A DNA stretch of 64,000 nucleotides. It comes from Chrysomallon squamiferum. Taxonomy: Eukaryota; Mollusca; Gastropoda; Neomphalida; Peltospiridae. Position numbers and translations under genes: made by a program. The DNA lies in the NCBI GenBank assembly GCA_012295275.1, contig CM022665.1:17068476-17132475 (forward strand), given 5' to 3'. Below are positions 14,314 to 28,900 of this stretch, piece after piece (the first letter of the stretch is position 1; every line of letters starts with the position of its first letter). The notes beneath the pieces are model-generated. The model had not been told where the DNA came from, made no database searches, and saw only the letters and a program-made list of their open reading frames with translations.

Positions 14314-15624
14314 ATAATAAATAAATAATAAATAAAAAAACAAAAATTATTTAACAGAATATTAGACTTTTGTCACTGAATATGAACAACTCGTATGTTT
14401 GGCCTGAGTACTGGTTTAAGGATTTGTTTTATTATTATTGTTGTTGTTTTTAAATTTATTATTATTAGTATTAGTATTTAAATTCTTGTTTGTTAAAATA
14501 ATCTATTCCAATTGTAGGAAAATGGATAAACCATTTCTGTAACAGAAATCGTATAAAACTAAATAATTTTTAAATGAGTCTCGATTGTCTGTTTATTTCC
14601 GGTATGATTAGTCTTTGTAATACAGGTAGTAAAAGGTTGGTTAACACGGACGTATTTATGAGTACTTCAGTAGTGGTCTATAATCTCAGTGACCTAGGTA
14701 ATTTATTTATTTATTTATTTATTTATTATTATTTTTTTAACATAATAATAATAATAATAATAATAAATTTTAAAAATAACAGGAACAACAAACAAACCTG
14801 ATTAATCCGGTTAAACTATAAATATTACTGTTCATCAGTCATTCATTGCCCAAATCATTAGCAAAATGGTTGTATTTATTGTATCGAGAAACCCTAATAC
14901 ATTAAGGATATATGAATAAGCCCATAATTTTTAACCATTCATTTGTATGTTTAAAAAACATAAATTTTTAGACATACAGAGAGAAAGAGAGAGAGAGATG
15001 CTCTTGCTACTTTAGCTACTAAACGTGAATAATTAGTTTTATTTAATCAGTCGACCAGAAAATAAACCAAAAACAAAAACGAAACAAAAGCCAATCCAAA
15101 CCAACTTCTAATCATTCGATGACAATGTAAGCATAAATCCTCTTCTCTGTGAACAGAAAACATCATTAAATTCCTTCATACATTTGTTAACAGTGCGTTT
15201 TATCTGTTGTTTTGCGCACATAAAGATGCCCTTAACTTTACTGTTAATAAATATACACGATAAACAAAACATGAAAAGAAACCATTATCTGTGCGTTCCT
15301 TTGTTGTCCGGTGCTGGTCATCGATACTCGATATATCGACAAACATTTGTGTTTGCCCTTGAGTCGGTGAAGAAAAGGTTAACGAATATTGTGAGTAGAC
15401 CGCGGCCACACATGAATGCATTCCACGTGTTAATAGCTTATTTAATCTAGATAATTACCTCCTATAACAAATCAAGCGAAAGCGACTGGTACAGAAAGTT
15501 AATAGACTGTTTAATCTGTTTTGTGGCCCGGATGAAACTGATCAAGTGTAGGACAATGTAAAAGTCTAATAATCTGTTAAAATCCTTTTGGTAAAATAAT
15601 TATAAAAATAAATCGCAACGGACT

Positions 15625-15715
15625 TCTGGTTATTAGGTTTTTACTGATGTGCCGGATGTGGGATTTGAACCTGAGGACTTCGATAACAAGCCCATGGGTA
15701 CTACTAACTTAGTAA
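15625..15715 (-). mobile_element. tRNA-like SINE fragment
   Basis: On the minus strand the segment carries CAGGTTCAAATCCCACATC (about 15675-15657), an almost perfect tRNA T-arm and B box, followed by CCGGCAC like the 3' half of an acceptor stem. No 5' half (GTGCCGG) pairs with it and no clean D-arm is seen. It is therefore a broken tRNA-derived element, not a tRNA gene. Confidence 0.5.
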
Positions 15716-15994
15716 ACAGTTAATCTGTTGTTTACGTTCAGCCTGAATTTTTTAATTGTTTTAATTGTTCTGTTTAAATTTTGTATTCTGTTTTCAGAGA
15801 AGAGAGAAAGACAATAAGCAAGTGCTTTTGGATTTGTTTATTTGTTTGTTTGTTGTTGCTGGTATTTTTGTTTTGTTTTTGTTACTGTTGTTTTGTTTGT
15901 TTGTGTTTTTTCTCTGAGTTTTTAGCTGGGGTTTTTTTTGTTGTTGTTGTTGTTATTGTCTTTAACTGGTTGCAAAGATTCATAAACGCTGCCA

Positions 15995-15995
<1 letters not shown>

Positions 15996-16033
<38 letters not shown>
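15996..16033. repeat. TAA microsatellite
   Basis: About 12 TAA units. Confidence 0.95.
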
Positions 16034-16872
16034 TGCTGCCATTGTTGATATAAACTAAAGCATAAATTAAAACTGTCTGCATTTGACTTTATTTTCCTTT
16101 TTATATGTTTTATACGCTTAAAGCTAAACCCATTTATATTACATTAACCGTCTTTTTTCTTCTTCATTTTTTCCTTGTTTTTTAATTATCTCGCCAGACA
16201 TTGTTGAATACTTTACAGAAATCAATAATTGAACAAAACAGTTGTATTTTTACCCAGTCACAGTGATACAGTAATTTAGTTATCGACCTTAAGTCTGACA
16301 GACCTAAGTATTGGGGATCGCTGCTTGTAATCGACTTTTAGAACTAAATGTTGAAGTGCAGTATTCTTTAAAGTCCTTCTAATCCCGTAACACACTAACA
16401 TTAACAGAAAATACTGACACGACTGAATGGTTGCCCTGGACGGACGCGCTTTGGCCTTCATTTCATTGATTGACTGCCTTGTTTTTGTGCGATTGGATTA
16501 TATATATCTTTAAAATAAGATTTATGTTTCTTGACACTTTCTGATTTATTGCCTAATTGTCCATTAGCTAAATAAGGTGGATTTTTTTCCCGTAAATTCA
16601 AAAATGATTTACAAATTAGACAGCTAACTTCCGCTTTTTGTTTACTCTTACTTCAGGCTGCTAAGTATAATAGCTTTAATGAAAAATTTTAAATGCTCGT
16701 TCGCTAATGTTGTTATTCTGTGTTTGTATCCTAGCAGTCAAGGCCAATAACAACAATAAATACTTCCAAGCAAAAAAAAAAAAAAAAAAAAAATAAAAAA
16801 AATACAAAATACAAAAAAACAAAAACAACAAAAGCAAAACAAAGAATAAATAAATAAATAAGCAATGAATTG

Positions 16873-16874
<2 letters not shown>

Positions 16875-16913
<39 letters not shown>
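16875..16913. repeat. TAA microsatellite
   Basis: About 13 TAA units, following a poly-A-rich stretch from 16771. Confidence 0.95.
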
Positions 16914-16915
<2 letters not shown>

Positions 16916-18956
16916 CAGAAAACAATAAATATTTAAAAAAAAATTAAAAATATACTTAGCTGTTTCATACTCGGGAGTGCGAGGTTACTTACCATACTTG
17001 TTCAAGTAAATAGTGTAAGTGTATAAGAGTCAGTAAATTGAAAATATTTAAAAATACAACGTAAAAATACATGTAAAAATACAACGAGGTTTAGATATTT
17101 TGAACATCAGAACAGTGCTGAAGTGAGAAATTAGTAAACTAGTTGTGGTACAAAACAAGAACAACAACAAAATACAATATCACAGCAAACCAGTTTCGAT
17201 ATGGTCAGTTAGTATGTGAGCCAAATATTCACAGTGCAAGAATTTGAGTATCGGGCGAGAAGAATTGTTGTTCTTTAAGTGGTCTTTTGTACAAACGTTG
17301 TTTTTGCTTTTTGCATTTGCTTTTACTGAATTTTGCTCGAGTCCCCCCTGGTGACTAGTAGCCAACCCCTAGGGTTATGAGACTGCCAATCCGGAAGCTG
17401 CAGCTATAAAATCTATGTACGTACTAACTGTTATGGTTACGGCGATGGACTCGGTACATCTACCAGTAACGATGGTGGTATGTTAAATTATGGAGGAATC
17501 CAACACGTCTTTCGTTACTGATGTTGCACTTAACAGTCCATCTGTTACCTCAGTTTCAAATGAGACTGTAACATGATCAAAAGAGCTGACACCAATGTGG
17601 ATCATGTCATTAGAAAAAGTGGTGAAGAAAATTAGCTTAAAAACAGAGAAAAAAATATATATACATACATTCTGCCCCATCATTTACACTTAGAGAAAAT
17701 TTTCTTCAAGAATAGCCTTCCATGTTCTTCCCAGATTGTGAAGAAAAAAATGATACTATATCTTGTTTAATGTTTGATAGAGGTAATATTATTTTTTTAA
17801 TTTTAATACAGAGCCAAATAAAGTGTCAGCCAAACTCAGATTTTGTCATAAATGTCCTTGAAGTGAGGCATGTAGTCTCGAAAACAACATTGTTTTAATA
17901 TTCATACAGGGTGCTTTGAAGTAACCGGACATCTTTTACGACATATGAACGACAGAGCACTTCAGCTGGACAGAGTGTGTGTGCGTGTGTGTGTTTATAT
18001 GTATATCTCATGCCGCCACTATCCCGAAACATAAATAACTAAATATAAATAAAGTCTATAGACTTATACATATCTAATTGTCGTTTTTTCTATAATTTAC
18101 CGCTATCATTATTTTAATCTCTACAAACTCGTTAATTTTTGTTTACATTATTAAAGACTCATTATTTGATAAATAGAAAAATAATGATAAATAGGAAGCA
18201 TGCAATTATCGTCTGCCACGATTTCATGTCTGCTTCTCCTAACATGCTGGAGAGAATCTATAATTTTATTATTTTTCAGCTGTTAACGATTTCTTGGAGT
18301 TTTATTGTTTTACTTAGTCTTTTTAAAACATTTACTAAACATTTTGTAGTTTTAATACTGAAACTTTTATTATTTAGATTGATAAGATGATAAGGAAGAT
18401 CTTTAATAAAATAATCACAAAGTTAACTAAATTCAAGTGTAGAACTAAAATATACAAACAAAAGTAAACTTAGCATACGCAAAAAGGACCCAGCACTTCT
18501 CACTCACACACACACACGCACGCACGCACGCACACACACACACAATATTTCGTTTACGTTCATATCAGTTTCGTCCTAGTATATAAATATATTTGTCTAT
18601 CTGTATAAATTTGTGTGTGTGCGCGTGTGTGTATGTGTGATTAAATAAAATGATAACTGATCTTTTAATAATACAATTTAAACATATATTTAACACTACA
18701 TTAACACCTGTGTGTACGTATGGTGAAAAAATCGCAGGATTTTCTCTCTTCTCTGAAAACAGATATATTAAAAAAAAAAAAAAAATGCAAATTAATGAAC
18801 ACAGACATCAATTTTTGATTTTAAAACAAAATACAGTATGGTAATATTTTACATTAAATAAATGTATATGTCACACGTAATGATAATAATTATATTAAAT
18901 AATTCAAAAGGGACTCACACATACACACTACATTTAAATCATCATAGTATATGGTG

Positions 18957-19097
18957 CACATATATACATACATATTATATACATACCTACATACATACAT
19001 ATATACATACACACAAACATACATACATATATACATAGACACACACACACACATATATATACATACATACATACATACATACACACATACCTACATA
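18957..19097. repeat. ATAC-type tetranucleotide tract
   Basis: Imperfect ATAC/ACAC units, the complement of the TATG tracts at 2443 and 5122. The open frames across it are not genes. Confidence 0.9.
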
Positions 19098-19660
19098 CAT
19101 GTACGTACACACCTGCACAGACTATATATTTTTAATGTTAAAACCAAATACAAAACGGATTAAATCAATATTTCAGATTCCGATTTTTGCGTTATCTTTG
19201 TAAATCAGTCAGCCATTAGGATCTAACTGCTTCGTAACCCAGGAAATACAAATCTGAAATCTATAGAAATGAACGCCACACCACGGGTAGAATAATGTAT
19301 TATTTATACAGTGTACTGTCCAATAAGCTTTTCATTATATATACTAATATATAATCACTATAAACGACACGGCAACCTTTATTTGACCAAGGTTCATTAT
19401 CTATTTATAAAATTAGTCTTCTCTGCTGTTTATCTGTGTTTCAACTCATTGAGTTTTACAGAAAGGATGTGTGTGAGACAGAGAGAAACTGAGAAACTGA
19501 GGCTGCTTGGACTTGTGTCTGTACGTACGTACGGACACTCACAAACACATATATTCATGAACAAAGTTATTAATATACAAACATATTTCCGCCGACAAGC
19601 GTAATTTGTTCATTTAAAATTTTAAACTATTCATTTTTTCTAAACGAAACGCCTTTAAAT

Positions 19661-19738
19661 TATATAGATAGATAAATATAGATATATATATCGACAAAGA
19701 GATAGATGGATAGATAAGATAGATAGATATATAGATAT
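19661..19738. repeat. GATA tetranucleotide tract
   Basis: Imperfect GATA/TAGA units about 330 bases upstream of the PAF1 start codon. They offer several GATA-factor core matches, but this is best explained as a microsatellite. Confidence 0.85.
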
Positions 19739-19902
19739 TTAGAGCATTATATTTCATTTTATTTTTTTCAGGATATATTTTTTAATTATTTTCATTATTT
19801 ATTTTAAATTAATAGGCATCCACATTTAAAACACGATTTTTCTTAACTACAGTGATGGTTCTTCAGCAAAAAGGAGATATGTACGAAGCAGAAGAAAACG
19901 AA

Positions 19903-19909
19903 ACTTCCG
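19903..19909. promoter_or_regulatory. Possible ETS site in the PAF1 promoter or 5' leader
   Basis: ACTTCCG is the core of an ETS-family site and lies 89 bases before the PAF1 start codon, in a slightly GC-richer patch. A pyrimidine-rich stretch ending TTTATTTTCAG at 19984, just before the ATG, also looks like a splice acceptor. An untranslated first exon may therefore lie upstream. Short motif only. Confidence 0.3.
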
Positions 19910-19997
19910 CTGCAGATGTGTGTAGTTGATGGATGTAATGTTGTTTATTTGTTTGCTATTTCATTGCTAAAGGTTTATTTTCAGGCTGATCTGAAAT

Positions 19998-22900
19998 ATG
20001 CCACCTACAATCCAAACAGGTCCTAGAGAGGACCGAGAGAAAAGAAGCAGACCGGGTGATAAAAGGTAACCTAAATTTAAATCCGTGATAATCAATGGTT
20101 TCGAAATCCGAGTTGTCCGACATTCACATTGTAAGATTGTTTACCATTAAAATTCACAATTCTTTCTGTAGTTGTAATTATTTATAGAGAGTGTTAGTAA
20201 TAGAATATTTTACAAATGAATCCAAAATATGTTTCTCTGCATAGTAATTAGCGGGGAAAAACAAAAGCAAAATATACCACTGCTAAAACCTTAAAAACGT
20301 CAAACTTTAAATTTTTAAATTTTTTTATAGTTGCTATTTGTTACTAAAGGCTCATTAATTATTATTTTCTGTTATTTTCAGGTCAGAGCTGATTGCAAGA
20401 GTCAAATACAGCAACACTCTGCCAGATATTCCTTTTGATCCCAAATTTATAACATACCCATTTGAATCTAACAGGTAAATATATTGTCACCTTATTTGTG
20501 TTAATAAAAATAAAAAGATTTTATAAACAAAACATTATTAGATCAAGCTTTATTGAGGTGTAAAATTATTTTTGAAGTATGTCCATAAACATGAGCCAAT
20601 ATTCTTTTTTTTTCTTTTTCTAATGTATTATCCCCCTTTAATGTTCAAGTATTTATGCATATTTGTCTGGTGATTTTGGTGTTGAAATTGTTTATCAGAC
20701 ATACATGTAGGCTGTAAATAATTAAATGTACAGCTGAAACAAAAACAGTCTTCAAAATAGGTTACTGCTTTAGCTTAGCTTTGCCTGAAATATACTTTAC
20801 TGCCTTAGTGAGTTAGTCATCTTTAAAAATTAAAATTTGTTTATCTTCCTCAGTTGCATCAATAAATGTATAATTATTTTATTTCCAATATCTTGTTTTC
20901 AAAATAATAAATCTTCAGTTCCTCATTCCTCTGATTGTTTGTGGCAATGTTTTACAACAAGCAGACAAACCCATGCAGTTTATATAATTGTTATTCAGAT
21001 TTGCAAACAGTGGTTAGATATTCGATCCTTTAAAGAATAAACAAGGAAATTAAAAATACAAGCTGTTAAGCCTCATCCAATTTTTTTTTCTGAACAAAAG
21101 GCTGTTCAAAATGTTTCTTTTGGAGTCTTATCTCTGTATTTGCATGTATATGTATACAACTACACACAAAACTGTTCCCTGCTCCATGCCATTGGTTCTA
21201 AAAACTTCAATGTAAACCTGACATATTGCCTTGAAATGGTGACAAACACCATAAAACTATCTTAAATAAGTCATACTAAAACTTAAAAATCTCTAAAACA
21301 CAGTCATGTTTTTTTAAGAATAATGAACATAATTAATAACATTTCCTTGTGATTTACCCTTAGAAATGTTTTAAGTTTGATGACAAATGTCTTACAGTTA
21401 GTATTTTTATAGTATTTTTAATTTACTTTTTTTAGCTTTTATCATTTATTGTTCATTTGTTTTTAAAATGGGGTATTAATATATGTATGTGTGTGTGTGT
21501 TAACTGATGTTTATATAAATATATATATATTTATTTCACATTCTGTACTTGTGATTTCAGATTTATTCAGTACAAACCGACGTCACTGGAGAGATTGTAC
21601 AAATATGATCTGCTGACTGAGCCTGATCTTGGTGTTACAATAGATCTGATTAATCCTGACACTTACAAGATTGACACTAATGGTAATACACACTGGCCGC
21701 TCAAGTGAACTTGTATTTTAACATAAGAAAAAAATATGACTATTTTAGAAGTTATACTTTTATTATAGATTAAATTTCTATATTAAACTTTTCACTTTGG
21801 TATTACCATCTAAGAACACAAATCTGAATTATGGCAAAAGTACACAGTATCCAAGCATCATACTGGAGATTCTGTTATAACACAGTATATTGTGACTTGT
21901 AAAGAGATAAGTATAGGCATGAAGAAAGTCAAAATTAAAAGATATTCAAGATTTTAATATATACTGGTTCTCAAATATGTTATTTTGTTATGATGAATTT
22001 TCAGAACTTCACTATCATGAAATTATCTACTATTAATAATGATTAAAATGTATTTTCCAAGTGCATTTTGTTATAGGTTGGTAAACACTTAGTATGGACA
22101 TGCTGTACTGGTTTTTGTTATGGAGTAACAAATAAGCTCATGATCTTCATCTTTTAGCAACATTTAGATTATTTTATCCAAAAATAAAAAATTGTAAAGT
22201 ATAATACAGTTTGAAAATTGCATAATTATGTGTATTTATTTTATTTGTGTTAGATACAGAGTTTATGGAATATGTTTGTTAGAAATAAATGATGCAGACT
22301 GTTTAAGGTCTGATCCCTAGTGTTCTGGATATATTTTTGATACTGTTATTTTATCTGTAGCATACACAGATCCAGAGGATGAGAAACTTCTTGAAGATGA
22401 TCACAACACACCACAGGATACTAAAAGGTTTTTTTTATCAGTGACTTTGTTTTCTTAGTTTCACACAATTAAAAAAATAATAATTGTTCTTTCAAAGGTT
22501 TTTTCACAAAAAAGAGTAATAATGGTATTGTGTTTTTGTTTATTATTTTCATAATGCATAAATAATTTTGTCTGAATTAAAATGTTTTTGATAGCAAACT
22601 TTTATAATAGAAATGTAATACCAATATTATAATTAAAAAGGTGAAGAAAAAAAAAATTATTATTATTTAAAAGGTAATATTTATTTAAAGTATATGTTAT
22701 AAATATTATATTTTTTACAATATGAATGGATAATTATATTTTAAATATTAAAATAGACAAAATATGTATTACATTTTAAAACTATTTATATTTCAGGTCC
22801 AGACATCACCGAGCTAATGTATCCTGGCTGAGAAAAACTGAATACATTTCTACTGAGTATAATCGCTTCCAGCAGAAATCTGACAGAACCGAGATAAAGT

Positions 22901-25900
22901 AAATAGACTCATATTTTTGTTAAATCTGATTTGTTGTTCAGTTATTATATAATTAGGAGAAGGAAAGCTGCAGCTCAGTGGTCAAATACTGGCCAGAGAT
23001 ATAGCTGGACACAAGATCAGTACACTGATCCATCTGTTTGACTATTTAGCATTCTAACCAATGTCATGTCAAAACCATGACATTTACTTTTAAATCTGTG
23101 ATAAGATGATAATATTTGTATTTGGACATAAGATTAAGGTAAATATATCAATGAGATTTGAAATATTAGTCTTATGTACACAAACATAAACACAACCTGT
23201 AACTGACTATTGTCAGAATTGATGGAGCAAAATGATTCCAGCATAAATAAAAAAGAACTGCTTAAATCTTTTTGATTTTGCTACACATAATTTTCTAACT
23301 GTATAAGATTGTTTGAGTTGAGTATTTGTTTTTGTTGACAGGGTTGGTTTTAAGATAAAACAGACGATGAAGGAAGAAGATGTTTACAAAGACAGAGACA
23401 CACAAATCAGAGCTATAGAGAATACCTTTAAAAAAGCTGATATAACTGTAAGTTATCTGTCATTACATTTTCATAATACAGGGTTGTTGTTGTTTTTTTG
23501 ATGGGGGATTTGTATGTTTACTTTGTTGTATTATAATGGATGAAAATGACAGGATATCATCTGTATTGTGTTTTATCTTCATAAAATTGTTGTTTTTTGT
23601 TTGTGTTTTCAAATATAAAACATGTCTGACTTAGAATTGATGAAAAATACAGAAGTAAATAACTCCCATAACAAATGTTAGGTCTTGTGGGGTTTCTTGT
23701 CATCTGGAGGATGCTTAAAAATAAAAGCCTAGTTGTGAATTAATAAAATTAATCCACAGAATGGCAAATGTGGGTATATTCTCTAACATGTCATTTTACT
23801 GTTTGTATTCATATTAAAATTTATAGATATTCTAAAGGAACATAGTAAGAGTACATTATTTGTAATAATAATTGTTTTATTTTATTTATTGTTTTACTTT
23901 TAACAGTGTTTTTGTTTTTAAATTGTATTGTATTGTATTATATTTATTATAATTATATTATATCTTATGTTATGTTATATTATACTTGTTGTTGTTGTTT
24001 AGATCACTGAACATTACAGTAAGAAGACACCCAGAGTGACACCAGTGGAGGTTTTGCCTGTCTTCCCAGACTTTGAGGTTTGCCCAGTTTTATTATTATA
24101 TAAAATACTTTATTACAGTTTATATGTAATATTTTGTTTTTTTAATTTTTTTTTTATTAACATCAGTATATCAATTATTTGTTTAATGCTATTGCTGTGA
24201 TTGCTTTTCATTATTCACTATATCTAAAAATCAGTTTGTTATTCTAGGCTGTAAAATACAAAAACGTTTTTTTAATTATTTTTTTCTTCTCTTGTTTAAT
24301 AAAATATATTTTGTTTTGTTTTGTTTTATTGTTAAAATAGTGACAAAAATTTACAGAATTTCTTTCGTTAAAAAAATATCATTTTTCTTATTTTTCATTT
24401 ATAATTTGTAAATTATTACTATTATTTTTATTCTCTTATTATTGAATCACATTACTTTACTGATATTTTATTATTTTGGTAGCTATGGAAACATCCATTT
24501 GCCCAAGTCTTGTTTGACTCTGATCCAGCACCAAAAGGCAGACCACTACCAGCACAGCATGAGGAAATGTCGCAAGCCATGATTCGGTAAAACCACACAT
24601 TTTTCTTCTTAATGAATATTTTTATAATTACAGGTGAGAATCCTTTATCCAAAATACTTGGGACTAGAAGTGTTTATTATTTTGAAATCTAGGAGAATAG
24701 GGTGCAAGTCTAAATATGAATTCAGTTTAAATTTCATATGGAGCTTATACAAGTAGTTTGCAGGATTTCTTTACATAATATTTCTGACAAATTTGTGCAT
24801 GAAATAAAGTTTGTGTGTGCAAAACAATCCAAAAATTGTAAGATATCACTATGTCTGCTTTTGCCAAACATCTGTAGATAACGTAGGGTGTAATTAATTA
24901 TTAATATTTAGAAATTTTGCTGTGTTGTTAACTCCATGAAATCCATTGTAGCTAATCATTAAGATTACCAAAACTAATCACATTTTTTTTGTGTCTCTTA
25001 AACTCCTACCAAATCAAAAAAAAAAAAAAAGAAGTTTAATGCATTATGTAATTTTTTTTCAATTTCTTTTTTTTACTTCTACTTATGACTTTTTATAAAG
25101 TCTAAAAATAATATTTCTTTTCTTTGTATCTCATAAACTCCTTACATGTAGAAAGGTACCAAGCAATACTTAACTACATTTTTTTATTTCTAGTTATGAT
25201 TTTTAGTTAATTTTTATTAATTTCTGTACATCTTTTTTCAGTGGAGCAGTGGATGAGAGTGGAGAACAGTTTGTAGCATACTTCTTACCAACAGACGAAA
25301 CACTCGCCAAGAGAAAACGTGATGCTGAAGAAGATGTTGATTATGTTCCTGACGAAGAGTAAGTGAACAGATTCTTTGTAACTGGAGAAAATTACATTAC
25401 TAATGAAAACATTAAGTACACTGGTAATACATTAAGTACACTGTTAATATATTACCTTTACATATACTATTGTTTAATGTTATTGTTAACACAGCAGTTA
25501 TCTGGGTGGTTAATGATACTTCTTCTAACCAACATACAAAAATAAAGGTCCATGAAATTACTCTGAAAACTACAGACATATTGCATAACTGGACTGTTTA
25601 GGTAAATAATTTCCATCTGTACTTAATTCTAGGTACTTATTAAGTATGCAGATGAAACAAATCCAACTCGTGAAAATTATTCTACGACAGACCATATATT
25701 TTCTTTATACTCTTTAATTATTTACCGAACAAATGTAGGAAAAATTGTATTGTGTTTTTATAGAGCTTAAGGAAGGATTTGATGGAGTCTGGAGAAAAGG
25801 GCTATTGTATAAGTTAATTAGCTGTGGTATAAATAGAAAATGTTTTAATGTCTTAGTAAATATATATAAAGATATTAAGGCAAGAATTACAGCAATTTGT

Positions 25901-28900
25901 AATTTGATAGTTGTAATTGTGAAATTGGTGTTAGGCAAGGTGAACATTTTTTACCATATTCACTTTCTATTTTTCTAAATAGAGGAGTTTCTTGTAGTTA
26001 GTAAGGCAAATGAAATAGAATCAATTACAACAATGTTTAGTGAAAAATGTAATGTTTTATTTAAAGCTTTTTATTCTACTACATGCTGATGTTACAATAC
26101 TGTTAGTAGAATCACTGGTTGCTCTGCAACATAATTTTAACATTTTTGTCAATTACTGCTGACTTTGGAGGCTTAAAGTCAATACAAATGAAACTAAAAT
26201 AATGAATTTCAGTAAAGGGAGAAAACTTCATTTAAATTCGATGGAGAGATTATTGATATAGTAAATAACTATACATTTTTGGGCATACACTTTACAAGAA
26301 ACGGTCTATTCTATTACAACATAAAACAACTATATAACAAAGCAATGTATAGCCTAATAGCTAAAAGTCGTCTGCTGTACACTTGATTTATTTAACAGTG
26401 ATGTACAACCAATTTTATTGCATGGGTCTGAAATAAGGTGGGTTTTTTTTTTTACAAATGTATGGTTATATATTTAAATGTAAGGATTCTCTATTATTAA
26501 ATGTTAGAAAAGGTAGATCTGACAAAAATACAAGACATCCAGATGTATTTTCATATAATAATTTGTTTTACAGGAAAAATATGTTTATATTAAAAAAAAG
26601 TTATCTCTGTTAATGAATAATAGAGAGTATGTCCTTCACATTAAATGTCCACATATATGTCAATATTAATTTTGTTATTATATATCTGCAATACATTCTC
26701 TCTATACTGTAATCCTATAGTTTATGAGAGTACATTCATTGTCATTTAGCTATTTGGGTCAGCTCTAAAACCTAATCAAAATATACAGTGAAAACAAAAC
26801 ACTTGGTATCATCACTCAACTGTTGAGTAACCCAGCTGAAAGGCATCACTCATATGCTGTCATTTTTCAAAATATTTGTGTATGTATGTACATGTAAATA
26901 TTGTTAGTCACCTTATTACACTGACTTATTTTAAATAATTGTATTTTTTTTCACCTTTGAATATCATCCAATAGCCAACTTTATTTTTGTGCTGGGGTGT
27001 CATTAAATTAAATATAAATAAATAAAACATTCACATGATTTCATTTTAAACACAGTAGTTTTTCTTTCTCATTTTTTTGTTTTCTCTGTTTCTGTATGTT
27101 TCTGTCTGTCTGTAACAAGTCATACAGAGACAAAAAATCCCATTTAATTTGACATTACCTGCAACATAGATGAGTGTACCATGATAATTTATTTTCATTT
27201 CATAAATCAGCATTTAATTTTCTTACAATTATGTCTTTTTTACATTTTTTTATATTTGAGTATTTTGATGATTTTATCACTTCTGTTGTGGTGATACTGT
27301 ATTTTATCTGAACATTTGTAACAATCTTCCTGCACAGATACGACTACATGTTGGCCAGAGAGTATAACTGGAATGTGAAAAACAAACTTTCTAAAGGATA
27401 TGAAGAGACATATTTCTTTGTGATTCGAGACAATGGAGTCTACTATGATGAACTGGAAACCAGGTTTGATTCCTTAAATATATTTAAAAAAAAAAAAAAA
27501 AAAGGGTATAATCATAATAATGTGCACACAAGTAGCTCTTTCCTGGCTGTTTTCCATAGTTAAAACTAAAATGTAGGTGCAGTATAATTTAAAAGATTTC
27601 CATAATTTCAATTTAAGTGAAGTATAAATTCATCTTAAATGTACATTAAACTTTAAAGCATTTTAAACTTAGGCTGGGTGAAATTGAATAGAACATTTTT
27701 AATTGATTTACAAACTTCAGCTTCAAACATGCACTGTTTTGGTAGAGTAGTTGTTCAATTTTTTGGAATACATATTTTGTACTTTTCTTAGAGTACGTCT
27801 GAGCAAAAGACGAAAAACTGGGCAAGTTGCGAAATCTCGACTGGTTATCAAACATCGTGCCTTGAATGAGAAAGAAGTCAGTGCCCAGGTTTGGAAACAA
27901 TTTTTTTTAAATTTTGTCAAATATTTATGTTGAAAATATGGAAATAGTTGTTGTAATTAAGGATATAATAGGTCATTTGCATAACAGAAATTGAAATAAG
28001 ATGAGATTTGTTTTCTTCTTTTTTTTCAATTTTTTTTTTAATTGTATTCTACAAAGGTGGTGAATCATTTATTCAGCAAGCTTGGGCAGGAGATTGTTCA
28101 GAGTTGTGGATAAAGACTAAATCTTTGCTTGAAATATAAAATAAACAATGAAACTGTATTCAAATTAATACACTTCTAAAACAGGGTCTATTTTATCTTA
28201 TTAATTCACTAAAAATTCTTAAAATAACTTTTCACTAGCAAATTGCCATGTCTGCTTGTCTTCTAGAAATGATAATAAATAAAAATGAAAGTAAACTGAA
28301 ACAAATAATAACTTGTCATGATAGAATCACATGTATACAGAAAAACTCTCAGTTGAACTGGCATCACAGACACTAAAACAAAGTCTGTTAATATAAAATT
28401 GTTTGTATTGCAGGATGCTCGTTTGATGATGTTGGAACCAGTTCAGGAGGAAGAGGAAGAAGAAATGCAGTTTGATAATGTTGCTTCAGGTGAGTGGAAA
28501 AGAAATTATTTATAAATACAGTAGAAAACATAATTCTCAAAATTAAACTGTTGGTTTTTTTGTTATTTTGTATTTTGTTTTTTAATTTTTAGTTTTTGGT
28601 TTTTGTTCCCAGGAAGTTACATGTAAAAGATCCGTTATTATTTAATTATATAGGCAGCTCATGAAATTGTGGTAGCATTTGTATTTTTTCTTATGTAGTT
28701 ATTACAAAAATATTAATACCTAATCAACATTATAATGACTTTTGTCATTATGAAAACATTAATTTACTTATATTTTGTTGCAAAATATTTCATTTAATCT
28801 GTTCTTTTAATAATGTCATTTTATCAACTGCTGCCTCATTTTACAATGTATTTTTAAAATCATTCAATTCTCAGATCAAGAATTTAAAACTCCCAGCGAC

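Noticed and set aside
15625-15715. Functional tRNA gene on the minus strand
   Set aside because: The T-arm is good but the acceptor 5' half and a clear anticodon arm are missing; treated as a SINE fragment.
17905-17990. CAGGGTGCTTTGAAGTAACC as a transposon end
   Set aside because: Looks like a possible inverted-repeat terminus, but no partner end or target duplication was found nearby.
19661-19738. GATA tract as a PAF1 enhancer
   Set aside because: It is an ordinary GATA microsatellite; motif matches are a by-product of the repeat.
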